A stretch of DNA of 64,000 nt, taken from NCBI GenBank assembly GCA_012728835.1, contig JAAYEJ010000061.1, positions 47,838 through 111,837 of the forward strand. Reading direction: 5' to 3'. The translations under genes and the position numbers were made by a program. The notes beneath the pieces are model-generated. The model was given only the letters and a program-made list of their open reading frames with translations, did not search any database and had not been told where the DNA came from. Positions 38,928 through 49,076 of the stretch are shown in pieces. Source of the DNA: Candidatus Brocadiaceae bacterium. GTDB taxonomy: Bacteria > Planctomycetota > Brocadiia > SM23-32. Position 1 is the stretch's first letter; each line of letters opens with the position of its first letter.

Positions 38928-40142
38928 ATGGACTACCCGGAATGCCCGGCGGCCGACTGCGCGCGTGCGGAACGACTCCGCCGGGCGTTGACCGACTGGA
39001 CGGGCGCGGCGCCTGCGGACGTGCGGGTCGTACGCAGCCCCTATCGGGTCTGTCCGCTCGGCGCGCACGTCGACCACCAGGGCGGCTGCGTGGCCGGCAT
39101 GGCGGTCGACCGGGCGCTCCTGGCGGCCTATGCCCCCACGGCCGACCGCTGCGTGGCCGTGCGCAGCCTGCAGTTCGAGGGCACGGCCCGGTTTGCGCTG
39201 GACGCCGTGCCGCCGCGGGCCGGCGACTGGGCGGACTACGCCCGGGGGGCGGCGTCCGCCCTGTGCCGGCTGGGGCCGCTCCGGCGCGGGGTGGCCGTGC
39301 TGGTGGACGGTTCGCGCAACGTGGGGGGCCTGAGTTCCTCGGCGGCGGCGGGCCTCGCCTACCTGATGGCGCTGGCGTCGGCGAACGACCTGGAGCTGAG
39401 CGCCCGGGAGTTGATCGAACTCGACCGCGCGGTGGAGAACGACTACGTCGGTCTGAACAACGGCACCCTGGACCAGTCCATGATCCTGCTGAGCCGCGCC
39501 GGGATGCTGACGCATCTGGACTGCGCGACGGGCCGGGCGCGGCGGCTGGCGCCCGGCGGCGGGGCGGAGTTCCGCATCGCCGTGCTGTTCAGCGGGCTGC
39601 GCACGGCGCTGCACTCGACGGCGTACAACGCCCGTGTGGCCGAATGCCGGGCCGCCGCCGAGGCCCTCCTGAAGGAGGCAGGCATGGCCGTGCCGGACCG
39701 TCCGCGGCTTCGCGACGTGCCGCCCGACGTGCATGCACGCCACGCGGCCTCGCTGGCGCCGGCGCTGAGGAAGCGCGCACGGCACTACTTCGACGAGCAA
39801 GCGCGCGTGGCCGACGGCCTGGAGGCATGGACGGCCGGCGATCTGGCGCGATTCGGCCGGCTCATGACGGAGTCCGGGCGCAGTTCCATCGAACTGTACG
39901 AGTGCGGAACGGCGCACCTGCGCACGGGCTATGAGGTGCTGAGCGGCGCGCCCGGCGTCTACGGAGCCCGGTTCAGCGGCGCGGGCTTCCGAGGGTGCTG
40001 CGTCGCGCTGGTGCGGCCGGGCTGCGAGGCGGAGATCGCGCGGTGCGTCCTGACCGGGTATCTGAGGGCGCACCCGGACGTCGAGGGCGAGGCGGAGGTG
40101 TTCTTCTGCCGCTCCGGCGACGGGGCGGCGGTTCTGGAGTAG
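38928..40142 (+). CDS. Galacturonokinase-like GHMP kinase (galactokinase family)
   Basis: 404 residues. A GHMP sugar kinase with the ATP motif GGLSSSAA (about 133-140) and a C-terminal GVYGARFSGAGFRGCC. The galactokinase signature GEHTDYNGG is replaced by SPYRVCPLGAHVDHQGG (residues 37-53). From memory this wording, together with LRSAQFEG-like VRSLQFEG and ARHYFDE, is closest to plant galacturonokinase, which makes galacturonate 1-phosphate from galacturonic acid. The alternative is a divergent galactokinase. ATG 38928; no strong ribosome-binding site. rodA starts 6 nt after its stop. Confidence 0.8.
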   Translation: MDYPECPAADCARAERLRRALTDWTGAAPADVRVVRSPYRVCPLGAHVDHQGGCVAGMAVDRALLAAYAPTADRCVAVRSLQFEGTARFALDAVPPRAGDWADYARGAASALCRLGPLRRGVAVLVDGSRNVGGLSSSAAAGLAYLMALASANDLELSARELIELDRAVENDYVGLNNGTLDQSMILLSRAGMLTHLDCATGRARRLAPGGGAEFRIAVLFSGLRTALHSTAYNARVAECRAAAEALLKEAGMAVPDRPRLRDVPPDVHARHAASLAPALRKRARHYFDEQARVADGLEAWTAGDLARFGRLMTESGRSSIELYECGTAHLRTGYEVLSGAPGVYGARFSGAGFRGCCVALVRPGCEAEIARCVLTGYLRAHPDVEGEAEVFFCRSGDGAAVLE

Positions 40143-40148
40143 GTGGTC

Positions 40149-41285
40149 ATGCGGGCGGGCATCATCAGGACGGCGGTGGGGCGGGCTGCCATCTCGCGCA
40201 TGCCGTGGCACCTGCTGCTGGCGGCCGTGGCGCTCACTTTCGTCGGGGTGGCGTTCATCTACAGCGCGGCGTCGCTGGGGATGGCGCTGCGGCACATGGT
40301 CTTCGCCGGGCTGGGGCTCGTGGCCTTCGTGGTGTTCTCGCTCCTGGACTACCGCCACCTGCGGGGGCTGGCGCCGGTGCTCTACGCGGCCGGCGTGCTG
40401 TCCCTGGCGGGGCTCTTCGCCTTGGGCACCACCATCAACTACGCGCAGCGCTGGTACAACGTCGGCTTCTTCCACGTGCAGCCCTCGGAGCTGATGAAGT
40501 ACGTGCTGGTCATTGTCCTGGCCGACTACCTGCGCAGCCGCAAGCGGATGGATCGCCTGCGCGACCTGGCGATGCCGGCGGCGCTGACGGGCCTGCCCGT
40601 GCTGCTCATCATGGGTCAGCCGGACCTCGGCTCGGCGCTGATCCTGGGCGCGCTGTTCTTCGCCATGACGTTTCTGGGCGGCGTCCCGGTGCGGAACCTG
40701 GCCCTGGTCGTCGGCCTGGGAGTTGCTCTGCTGGCGGCGGCCTGGTTCATCCCGGGCGTCCTGAAGGACTACCAGCGGATGCGGCTGGAGACGTTCCTCA
40801 ACCCGGCGGCCACGCGGGACTCCAGCGCGGCCTACAATGCCGAGCAGGCCATCACGGCGGTGGCGGCGGGGGGGATGCACGGGCAGGGCTACGGCCGCGG
40901 CGTGCTGAACCGGCTCGGGCGCATACCGGAGAGCTACGCGGACTTCATGTTCCCGGTCATCGCCGAGGAGTGGGGCTTCGTGCGCACGGCGCCCTTCGCG
41001 TGCGTCTACCTGTTCCTGGCGTTCCTGCTGGCGCGCATCGCGTGCAAGACGCGCGACCCGTTCGGGCGGCTTCTCGTGGGCGGCGTCCTGTCGCTGCTGG
41101 CCCTGCAGAGCTTCCTGCACATGGCGATCGCGCTGCGGCTGGCGCCCATCACGGGGCTGCCGCTTCCGCTGGTGGGCTACGGCGGGTCGTCGCTGCTGAG
41201 CACGTTCGCCGGGCTGGGGCTGGTGGGGTCCGTGTGCACGCACACGCACGTGCTGTTCGAGCCGGGGGCCGAGGAAGAGGCGTGA
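40149..41285 (+). CDS. rodA: RodA/FtsW-family peptidoglycan glycosyltransferase
   Basis: 378 residues, about ten membrane helices (SEDS family). Motifs: FIYSAAS near the start, QPSELMKYVLV, GQPDLGSALI, and LPLPLVGYGGSSLLST at the C-terminal end. Polymerises lipid II in cell elongation (family knowledge); whether it is RodA or a sporulation/division paralog is not certain. ATG 40149 has GGAG 9 nt upstream; GTG 40143 is an alternative. No penicillin-binding protein gene is adjacent. Confidence 0.9.
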   Translation: MRAGIIRTAVGRAAISRMPWHLLLAAVALTFVGVAFIYSAASLGMALRHMVFAGLGLVAFVVFSLLDYRHLRGLAPVLYAAGVLSLAGLFALGTTINYAQRWYNVGFFHVQPSELMKYVLVIVLADYLRSRKRMDRLRDLAMPAALTGLPVLLIMGQPDLGSALILGALFFAMTFLGGVPVRNLALVVGLGVALLAAAWFIPGVLKDYQRMRLETFLNPAATRDSSAAYNAEQAITAVAAGGMHGQGYGRGVLNRLGRIPESYADFMFPVIAEEWGFVRTAPFACVYLFLAFLLARIACKTRDPFGRLLVGGVLSLLALQSFLHMAIALRLAPITGLPLPLVGYGGSSLLSTFAGLGLVGSVCTHTHVLFEPGAEEEA

Positions 41286-41293
41286 CGTGCCCG

Positions 41294-41322
41294 TTGAACG
41301 CCGGAGGCGCGGCCCGTAGAAT
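41294..41322 (+). promoter_or_regulatory. Promoter for the E2 gene
   Basis: TTGAAC (41294-41299), 17-bp spacer, TAGAAT (41317-41322). The ATG lies 39 bp downstream with GGAGAGG before it. Confidence 0.7.
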
Positions 41323-41361
41323 GGGCGTTTCCCGCAGTGAATTCCATCCTGGAGAGGCAAG

Positions 41362-42705
41362 ATGCTCGAGCCCGTCCACCTGCCGCAGCTCGGCCAGACG
41401 ATGACCGAAGGCACGGTCGCAAAGTGGCACAAGCAGGAAGGGGAGCACGTCGCGAAGGGCGAGATACTCTACGATCTGACGACCGACAAGGCGACGCTCG
41501 AGGTGCCGGCCTTCGCCTCCGGCGTGGTGAAGACGATCCTGGTCCCCGAAGGCTCGACGCGGCCCGTCGGGGAGCTGATCGCGGTGCTCGGCGAGGAGTC
41601 GGACGATCTGCCCGCCGACCTCGATTCGCTGCGCGGCCACGGCCCGGCGGCGCCCGCTGCGGAGGCCCGCGCCGAGGGCGGCCGGAGCGCCCCGGCGTCC
41701 GCCCCGCCGCCGGCCGGAGCGGCGGCGTCCGGCGGGGGGGGGCGGGCATTCGCCTCGCCCCGTGCGCGCAAGGTGGCGGGCGAACTGGGCGTGCCGCTGG
41801 GCGTCGTCGCCGGTTCCGGCCCGGGCGGGCGGGTGGTCGAGGCGGACGTGCGGGCATACGCCGCCCGCCGCGCGGACGTGCCGCACACCCCGGCGGCTGC
41901 TGCGGTCGCGCGCGAGCGGGGGGTGGACCTGGTGGCGGTGGCCGAGGGGTTGCGGGGCCGGCGGGTCCGAAAGGCCGACGTCCAGGCCGCCGCGCCCTCG
42001 GCCGTGGCGGCGCTCGGCGGGGCCGACGGGGAGCGGGTGGCGCTGAGCCCGATGCGGCGGACGATTGCCGCGCGCATGGCCCAGTCCAAGCAGACGGTGC
42101 CGCATTTCTACCTCCTCGGCGAGGTCGAGATGCGGGCCGCGATGGCATACCTGGCGGCGCGGGCCGAGGGCGGTGTCAGGGTGACGTTGACCGTGCTGAT
42201 CGTCCGGGCCATCGGGGAGGCCCTGTGCCGACATCCGCGCGTCAACGCGCGGTTCGACCGGGACGCCGTCGTGCTCAACGGCGCCTGCAACGTGGGCGTG
42301 GCCGTGGCGGTGGAGGACGGGTTGTTTGTGCCCGTCATCCGGGATGCGGACGCGAAGGACCTGGAGACGATCTCCGCCGAGTTGAAGACGCTGGCGGGGA
42401 AGGCGCGTGCGGGCGCGCTCCTGCCGGAGGACTACGAGGGCGGCAGCGTGACCCTGAGCAACCTGGGCATGTACGGAGTGGACGGTTTCCTGCCCATCAT
42501 CAACCCGCCGGAGGCCTGCATCGTCGGCGTCGGGACGGTGCGCGAACGCGTGATCGCGCGCGGCGGACGGCCCGTCGTCGAGCCGACGATGGAGGTGTCC
42601 GTGAGCGCCGACCACCGGGTGGTGGACGGCGCGGAGGCGGGCCGATTCTTCCAGACCCTCAAGGGCCTGCTGGAGCATCCGGGCGGACCCGACGAGAGGG
42701 GGTAG
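41362..42705 (+). CDS. Dihydrolipoamide acyltransferase (2-oxo acid dehydrogenase E2)
   Basis: 447 residues. N-terminal lipoyl domain with the lipoylated Lys at TTDKAT (K43); Ala/Gly-rich linker; peripheral-subunit-binding domain (FASPRARKVAGELGV, about 130-170) followed by a second similar segment (AAAAVARERGVDL...RRVRKADVQ); catalytic domain ending in the SADHRVVDGAEAG active-site motif. Transfers acyl groups to CoA in pyruvate- or branched-chain dehydrogenase complexes. No E1 or E3 gene is nearby, so the substrate is unknown. Own promoter. Confidence 0.93.
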   Translation: MLEPVHLPQLGQTMTEGTVAKWHKQEGEHVAKGEILYDLTTDKATLEVPAFASGVVKTILVPEGSTRPVGELIAVLGEESDDLPADLDSLRGHGPAAPAAEARAEGGRSAPASAPPPAGAAASGGGGRAFASPRARKVAGELGVPLGVVAGSGPGGRVVEADVRAYAARRADVPHTPAAAAVARERGVDLVAVAEGLRGRRVRKADVQAAAPSAVAALGGADGERVALSPMRRTIAARMAQSKQTVPHFYLLGEVEMRAAMAYLAARAEGGVRVTLTVLIVRAIGEALCRHPRVNARFDRDAVVLNGACNVGVAVAVEDGLFVPVIRDADAKDLETISAELKTLAGKARAGALLPEDYEGGSVTLSNLGMYGVDGFLPIINPPEACIVGVGTVRERVIARGGRPVVEPTMEVSVSADHRVVDGAEAGRFFQTLKGLLEHPGGPDERG

Positions 42706-42725
42706 CGCGGCCGCGCGCATGCCCG

Positions 42726-42743
42726 CCGGGCGGGGACGCCCGG
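42726..42743. terminator. Hairpin between convergent E2 and hisG genes
   Basis: CCGGGCG (42726-42732) and CGCCCGG (42737-42743) pair over a GGGA tetraloop. No T-run on either side, so terminator function is tentative. Confidence 0.4.
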
Positions 42744-42773
42744 GGCTGCCGACGCCGGGGAGCGCGGCGGCCT

Positions 42774-43646
42774 CTACAGCACGACCTTGTTGAGGGGGTA
42801 TTCGACGAGGCCCTCGGCTCCGGCGCGCTTCAGCTTGGGGATGAGGGACCGGGCGACGCGCTCTTCGATGACGGTTTCGACGGCGAATCCGGTCTCGTCG
42901 GCCAGTCCGCTGACGGTCGGGTTGCGCAGGGCGGGCAGCAGGCAGAGCACCTTCTGTAGCGCGTTTTTGGGGACGTTCATCTTGAGCCCGACCATGCTCT
43001 GTGCCCGGAGCGCACCCTCCAGCAGCATGGCGAGGTTCTCGATCTTGGTGCGCTTCCATTCGTCCGCCCATGCCTGTTCGGACGCGATGAGTTGGGTGTG
43101 GCTCTCCAGGATCGTCTCGATGATGCGCAGGTTGTTCGCCTCGAGACTGGCGCCGGTCTCGGTCAGCTCCACGATGGCGTCGACCAGATCGGGCACCTTC
43201 GTCTCGGTGGCGCCGTGGCTGAACTCCACCTCGGCCGTGATGCCGTGTTTCTGGAGGAACCGGGTGGTGACCCTGACCAGTTCGGTGCTGATGCGTTTCC
43301 CCTGCAGGTCCGGGAGGGACCGGATGTCCGAATCGACGGGCACGGCGACCACCCAGCGGACGGGCACCAGTTGCTGCTTGGAGTAGGTGAGCTGGGTGAC
43401 GGTGACGACCCGGCTGTCGTTCTCGGCCACCCAGTCGGCGCCGGTGACGCCGAGGTCGACGATGCCTTTCTCGACGAACCGGGACATGTCCTGGGCGCGG
43501 ATCAGCCGGGCCTGGATCTCGTCGTCATCGACGGCGGGGTAGTAGGATCTGCGGCCGATCTGGACGCGGTAGCCGGCTTTCAGGAGCAGTTGGACGGTGC
43601 TGTCCTGGAGGCTTCCTTTGGGTATTCCCAGCACGAGGGTGTTCAT
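42774..43646 (-). CDS. hisG: ATP phosphoribosyltransferase, long (HisG_L) form
   Basis: 290 residues. First step of histidine synthesis. Catalytic domains include LGIPKGSLQDST and GVTGADWVAEN and the P-loop-like ELTETGASLEANNLR; the C-terminal ACT-like domain (MVGLKMNVPKNALQKVLCLLPALRNPTVSGL) makes it the long, self-regulated form that does not need HisZ. Isolated from other his genes; sits at the 3' end of the nusA-infB-rbfA series, 51 bp after the EndoIII-like gene. Confidence 0.95.
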   Translation of the reverse strand: MNTLVLGIPKGSLQDSTVQLLLKAGYRVQIGRRSYYPAVDDDEIQARLIRAQDMSRFVEKGIVDLGVTGADWVAENDSRVVTVTQLTYSKQQLVPVRWVVAVPVDSDIRSLPDLQGKRISTELVRVTTRFLQKHGITAEVEFSHGATETKVPDLVDAIVELTETGASLEANNLRIIETILESHTQLIASEQAWADEWKRTKIENLAMLLEGALRAQSMVGLKMNVPKNALQKVLCLLPALRNPTVSGLADETGFAVETVIEERVARSLIPKLKRAGAEGLVEYPLNKVVL

Positions 43647-43697
43647 CTGGCGTCTCCGGTCTGGCTGGTCGGCGGTGAGGGGAGTGGCGCTCGCCTC

Positions 43698-44375
43698 TCA
43701 GGCGCGCGACGGGCAATGGGAGTTCACGGGGCAGCGCTGGCAGAGCGGATCCTGCACGCGGCAGAGCGCGGCGGCGCAGTCGCTGAACAGAAGATGGAGG
43801 CACGCGTAGTGGTCTTCGTCGAAGAGCCTGGCCAGGGCGCGCTGGTTCTTCAGCGTCGGCCGGTCGTCATCGAGCAGTCCGAGGCGGAAGCACATGCGGG
43901 CGGTGTCAGGGGAGAGGGGCAGCACGTTGGCGCCCAGGCTGAACAGCAGGACTTCGTCGGCGACGTCGCGCGCGACCATGGGCAGGCGCATGAGGCAGCT
44001 TCGGGCCTGGGTGTGGGTGAATTCGGCCAGGAACTCGAGGCTGAGGCGGTTGTAAGCCTCGAAGACCTCGCCGAGCATCCAGACGAGCCGTTCGGCGGCC
44101 TCCTGGGCCCAGCGGGCCGTGGAGATCGCCGCGGCCACCTCGACGGGGTGGCTGACGCGGACTTCGTTCCAGTCGGCGAAGCGCCGCCTGAGCGCCCGCA
44201 GGGCGCGGGTGGCCTGGCGCACGCTGGTGGCGCGGGCCATGATGCTGAGCACGAGCTGGTCGAGCGGCGGGCGCGTCTTGCGTCCCTTCAACTCACCGTA
44301 CTTCGCGACGCCCTGCCGGAGGAGCCGGGCGGCCTGCTGCGTGCGCTGTTTCTGTGATCTCACTTCGGGGCCCAC
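43698..44375 (-). CDS. Endonuclease III-like protein lacking the catalytic lysine
   Basis: 225 residues. The C-terminal iron-sulfur cluster pattern C-x6-C-x2-C-x5-C (C205, C212, C215, C221) is the EndoIII/MutY signature. The helix-hairpin-helix reads LPMVARDVAD (131-140) where EndoIII has LPGVGRKTAN: both hairpin glycines and the catalytic Lys (here D137) are changed, while the catalytic-type Asp is kept (SPDTAR, D157). This argues for a DNA-binding or structural role, or a non-lyase glycosylase. Lies between rbfA and hisG, and begins 16 nt after rbfA. Confidence 0.85.
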   Translation of the reverse strand: MGPEVRSQKQRTQQAARLLRQGVAKYGELKGRKTRPPLDQLVLSIMARATSVRQATRALRALRRRFADWNEVRVSHPVEVAAAISTARWAQEAAERLVWMLGEVFEAYNRLSLEFLAEFTHTQARSCLMRLPMVARDVADEVLLFSLGANVLPLSPDTARMCFRLGLLDDDRPTLKNQRALARLFDEDHYACLHLLFSDCAAALCRVQDPLCQRCPVNSHCPSRA

Positions 44376-44390
44376 TTGGTTTGTGTGGAA

Positions 44391-44759
44391 TCAGACCGGG
44401 GCCGGGGGCTCCTGGTCCTGCCGGCGGGCTTCCTTGATGAGTTGTTCGGTGCGCATGGCCTGCAGGACGTCCCGGTCCATCTCGAAGCGCAGGACGGGCG
44501 TGTAGCGAAGGTCCAGCCGGCGGGCGATCAGCGCCTGCACGAAGCCATGGGCGCCCGACAGGACGCGCAGGGACTCCTCGGCGGCTTCGTCCGTTCCGCG
44601 CACGATCACGAAGACGCGCGCCGAGCGCTGGTCTTCGGCCAGATCCACCCGGGTGAGTGCCACCGGGCCGACGCGGGGGTCGTTCATCTCGTACAGGACG
44701 ATGCTGCTGATCTCGCGCCGCAGGAGTTCCTCGATCCGTCGCTTCTTGCGGGGGTTCAT
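44391..44759 (-). CDS. rbfA: Ribosome-binding factor A
   Basis: 122 residues. A KH-like domain protein for 30S maturation. RIEELLRREISSIVL at the start and the LRYTPVLRFEMD segment near the C-terminus are typical. 17 nt after the DUF503 gene, the usual nusA-infB-rbfA arrangement. Confidence 0.94.
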   Translation of the reverse strand: MNPRKKRRIEELLRREISSIVLYEMNDPRVGPVALTRVDLAEDQRSARVFVIVRGTDEAAEESLRVLSGAHGFVQALIARRLDLRYTPVLRFEMDRDVLQAMRTEQLIKEARRQDQEPPAPV

Positions 44760-44776
44760 GGCAGGGGTGTCCGACC

Positions 44777-45058
44777 TCAGAGGAACTCGATCCGGTAGTC
44801 CACCAGTTGCGCCTCCGGCAGCCGGCGCAGGGCGTCGACGACGCGGCTCAGGGTTCCGTTGATGTACCGCGTGTCGTTGCCGACCTGCACCACGCCGAGG
44901 ACGGCCGACTGGATGACGTCCTGTCGTTCGACTTCCGCTACGCTGACGTTGAAGCCGGTGCGCAGCCTGTCCTTCAGGCTCTGCACGACGTGGCGTTTGT
45001 CCTTCAGGGACCGGGCATCCGGCAGGTGCAGGCGGACTTCAAGTGTCCCGACGATCAT
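44777..45058 (-). CDS. DUF503 (YlxP-like) small protein
   Basis: 93 residues. MIVGTLEVRLHLPDARSLKDKRHVVQSLKDRLR is the DUF503 signature. A small conserved protein found between infB and rbfA; linked from other bacteria to ribosome-related functions, biochemically unresolved. ATG 45058 is 6 nt after the infB stop. Confidence 0.88.
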   Translation of the reverse strand: MIVGTLEVRLHLPDARSLKDKRHVVQSLKDRLRTGFNVSVAEVERQDVIQSAVLGVVQVGNDTRYINGTLSRVVDALRRLPEAQLVDYRIEFL

Positions 45059-45063
45059 GGCTC

Positions 45064-47373
<2,310 letters not shown>

Positions 47374-47448
47374 CTACTTCCGAAATATGGCCGGGCGGAC
47401 CGGCCGTGTTCTTCGATGGACGCCGGACGCTCTTGAGCCGTGCGTTCC

Positions 47449-48636
47449 TCAACTGTCTGTGGGGTCCGGCGCTTCCATCGTGTGCTGCGCGTCGTCCGAG
47501 GGCGGGGGGCCGGGCTCCGTCCCCGTGCCTGTGGCGTCCTGTGCCGCGCCCGTCTCCGGCTGTGCGGGCGTCTCCTCTGCGGTCGGATTCGGGTCCGCGT
47601 CCTCCTCGGCCTCGGCCAGGGCCTCTTCGCTTGCCCGGTACTCGGGGGGGGCCGGCGACTCCTCGGCGGCCTCGCTTTCCTGTTGCTCGCCGGCCGGGCG
47701 CTCCGGCGGCTCGATGTCGATGTCCCAGCCCGTCATCTTGACGGCGAGCCGGACGTTCTGGCCCTTCCACCCGATCGCCAGGGAGAGGTGATCCTCGGGG
47801 ACCACGACGGTCGCCCGCCGGGTGTGTTCTCCCTCTTCCAGGGTGATCTGCAGTATCTCGGCGGGCCGCAGGCTGTCGGCGATCATCGTCTCGGGAGCGT
47901 CGCTCCAGGGGATGATGTCGATCTTCTCGCCCTTGACCTCGTCGATGATGCTCTTGATGCGGGTGCCGCGCACGCCGACGCAGGCGCCGATGCAGTCGAC
48001 CCGCGGGTCGGTGCTGATCACGGCGACCTTCGTGCGCAGGCCGGGCTCGCGGGCGATCTTCCTGATCTGGACGACGCCCTCTGCGACCTCCGGGACTTCC
48101 AGCTCGAAGAGGCGCCGGATGAAGTCCGGGCTGGCGCGCGAGAGCAGGATGCGCACGAGGCTGTTGACCTTGCGCACGTCCACGATGATGGCGCGGATGC
48201 GTTCGCCGGGCTGGTAGTGTTCACCGGGGATCTGCTCAGAGCGCGGGCAGAGCCCCTCGCTGCGTTCCAGGTTGACGATCATCGAGCCGCCCTCGAAGCG
48301 CTGGACCGTCCCGGTCACCAGCGTCCCGATCCGCTCGGAGTACTCCTTCCAGAGCGTGTCGCTCTCGGCCTCGCGCGTCTTCTGGATGAACACCTGCTTG
48401 GCCGTCTGTGCGGCGATCCGCCCCAGCGTCTCCGGCTCGATGACCTTCTGGTCGTACGTGGCCGACACGTTGCCGGTCTGCCGGTCGATGATGATGCTGA
48501 CGTCGACGTCGGGGCCGAAGTGCTTGCGGGCGGCCGATTCCAGTGCGGCTTCGATGGCCTGGAAGATCAGCTCCTCCTCGATCTCCTTGTTGCGATGGAG
48601 AGTGCTGACCAGGCGCAGTATCTCTTTGCCTTGCAT
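47449..48636 (-). CDS. nusA: Transcription termination/antitermination protein NusA
   Basis: 395 residues. N-terminal domain, S1 domain (GTVQRFEGGSMIVNL), KH1 and KH2 (CIGACVGVRGTRIKSI, LAIGWKGQNVRLA), then an acidic Pro/Glu tail of about 75 residues replacing the acidic repeats of longer NusA proteins. First gene of the operon; its promoter is at 48825-48853, leaving a leader of about 180 nt. Confidence 0.96.
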   Translation of the reverse strand: MQGKEILRLVSTLHRNKEIEEELIFQAIEAALESAARKHFGPDVDVSIIIDRQTGNVSATYDQKVIEPETLGRIAAQTAKQVFIQKTREAESDTLWKEYSERIGTLVTGTVQRFEGGSMIVNLERSEGLCPRSEQIPGEHYQPGERIRAIIVDVRKVNSLVRILLSRASPDFIRRLFELEVPEVAEGVVQIRKIAREPGLRTKVAVISTDPRVDCIGACVGVRGTRIKSIIDEVKGEKIDIIPWSDAPETMIADSLRPAEILQITLEEGEHTRRATVVVPEDHLSLAIGWKGQNVRLAVKMTGWDIDIEPPERPAGEQQESEAAEESPAPPEYRASEEALAEAEEDADPNPTAEETPAQPETGAAQDATGTGTEPGPPPSDDAQHTMEAPDPTDS

Positions 48637-48824
48637 GGTGACCGCTCATTACCACAAAAAAGTCCCTCCCCGCACCGCTCCGAACGTCCCGTGAAGCGGC
48701 TTTCCGACCTGCGGGTACGAGACCGGAACATGCTTGCCGGCGCAGATGCCAAGTTCGCACCCACGCCACACTTACGTCTTCCCCACCGCCTGCCGGGCCT
48801 CATGGCAGACGGGCAAGTTCAGCT

Positions 48825-48853
48825 ATTCTAACGGACCTCCGGCTGCCTGTCAA
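48825..48853 (-). promoter_or_regulatory. Consensus promoter for nusA-infB-DUF503-rbfA
   Basis: On the minus strand: TTGACA (48853-48848), 17-bp spacer, TAGAAT (48830-48825). A second TTGACC lies just upstream of it. Confidence 0.8.
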
Positions 48854-48932
48854 GGTCAAAATGGCAGTTCTGGGCCGCAAAGGTGGCAGAAACACCGCCG
48901 ACGCGCCGGGCCGGGCATGCGCTGGGCCCACA

Positions 48933-49002
48933 CACGGACGGGCACGGACGGACACGGACGGGCACGGACGGACACGGACGGACACGGACGGACACGGACG
49001 GA
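48933..49002. repeat. Tandem decamer array, seven units
   Basis: Seven head-to-tail copies of CACGGACGGR (R alternates G and A in the first units: G, A, G, A, A, A, A), followed by a partial unit. It sits in the 217-bp gap between the purL stop and the nusA promoter. No gene is supported across it. Confidence 0.9.
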
Positions 49003-49076
49003 CGGGCAGGGAGGGCGCGCGCTCCGCCACGCGCACGTGTGCCTGGGGCTGCCCGTGCGGTGATGGGGCGGCCGTT

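Noticed and set aside
38700..41432. A 910-codon minus-strand frame opposite the GHMP kinase and rodA
   Set aside because: Arg/His/Gln-rich shadow frame with no domain.
48933..49002. CRISPR array
   Set aside because: Units are contiguous decamers with no spacers and no cas genes nearby.
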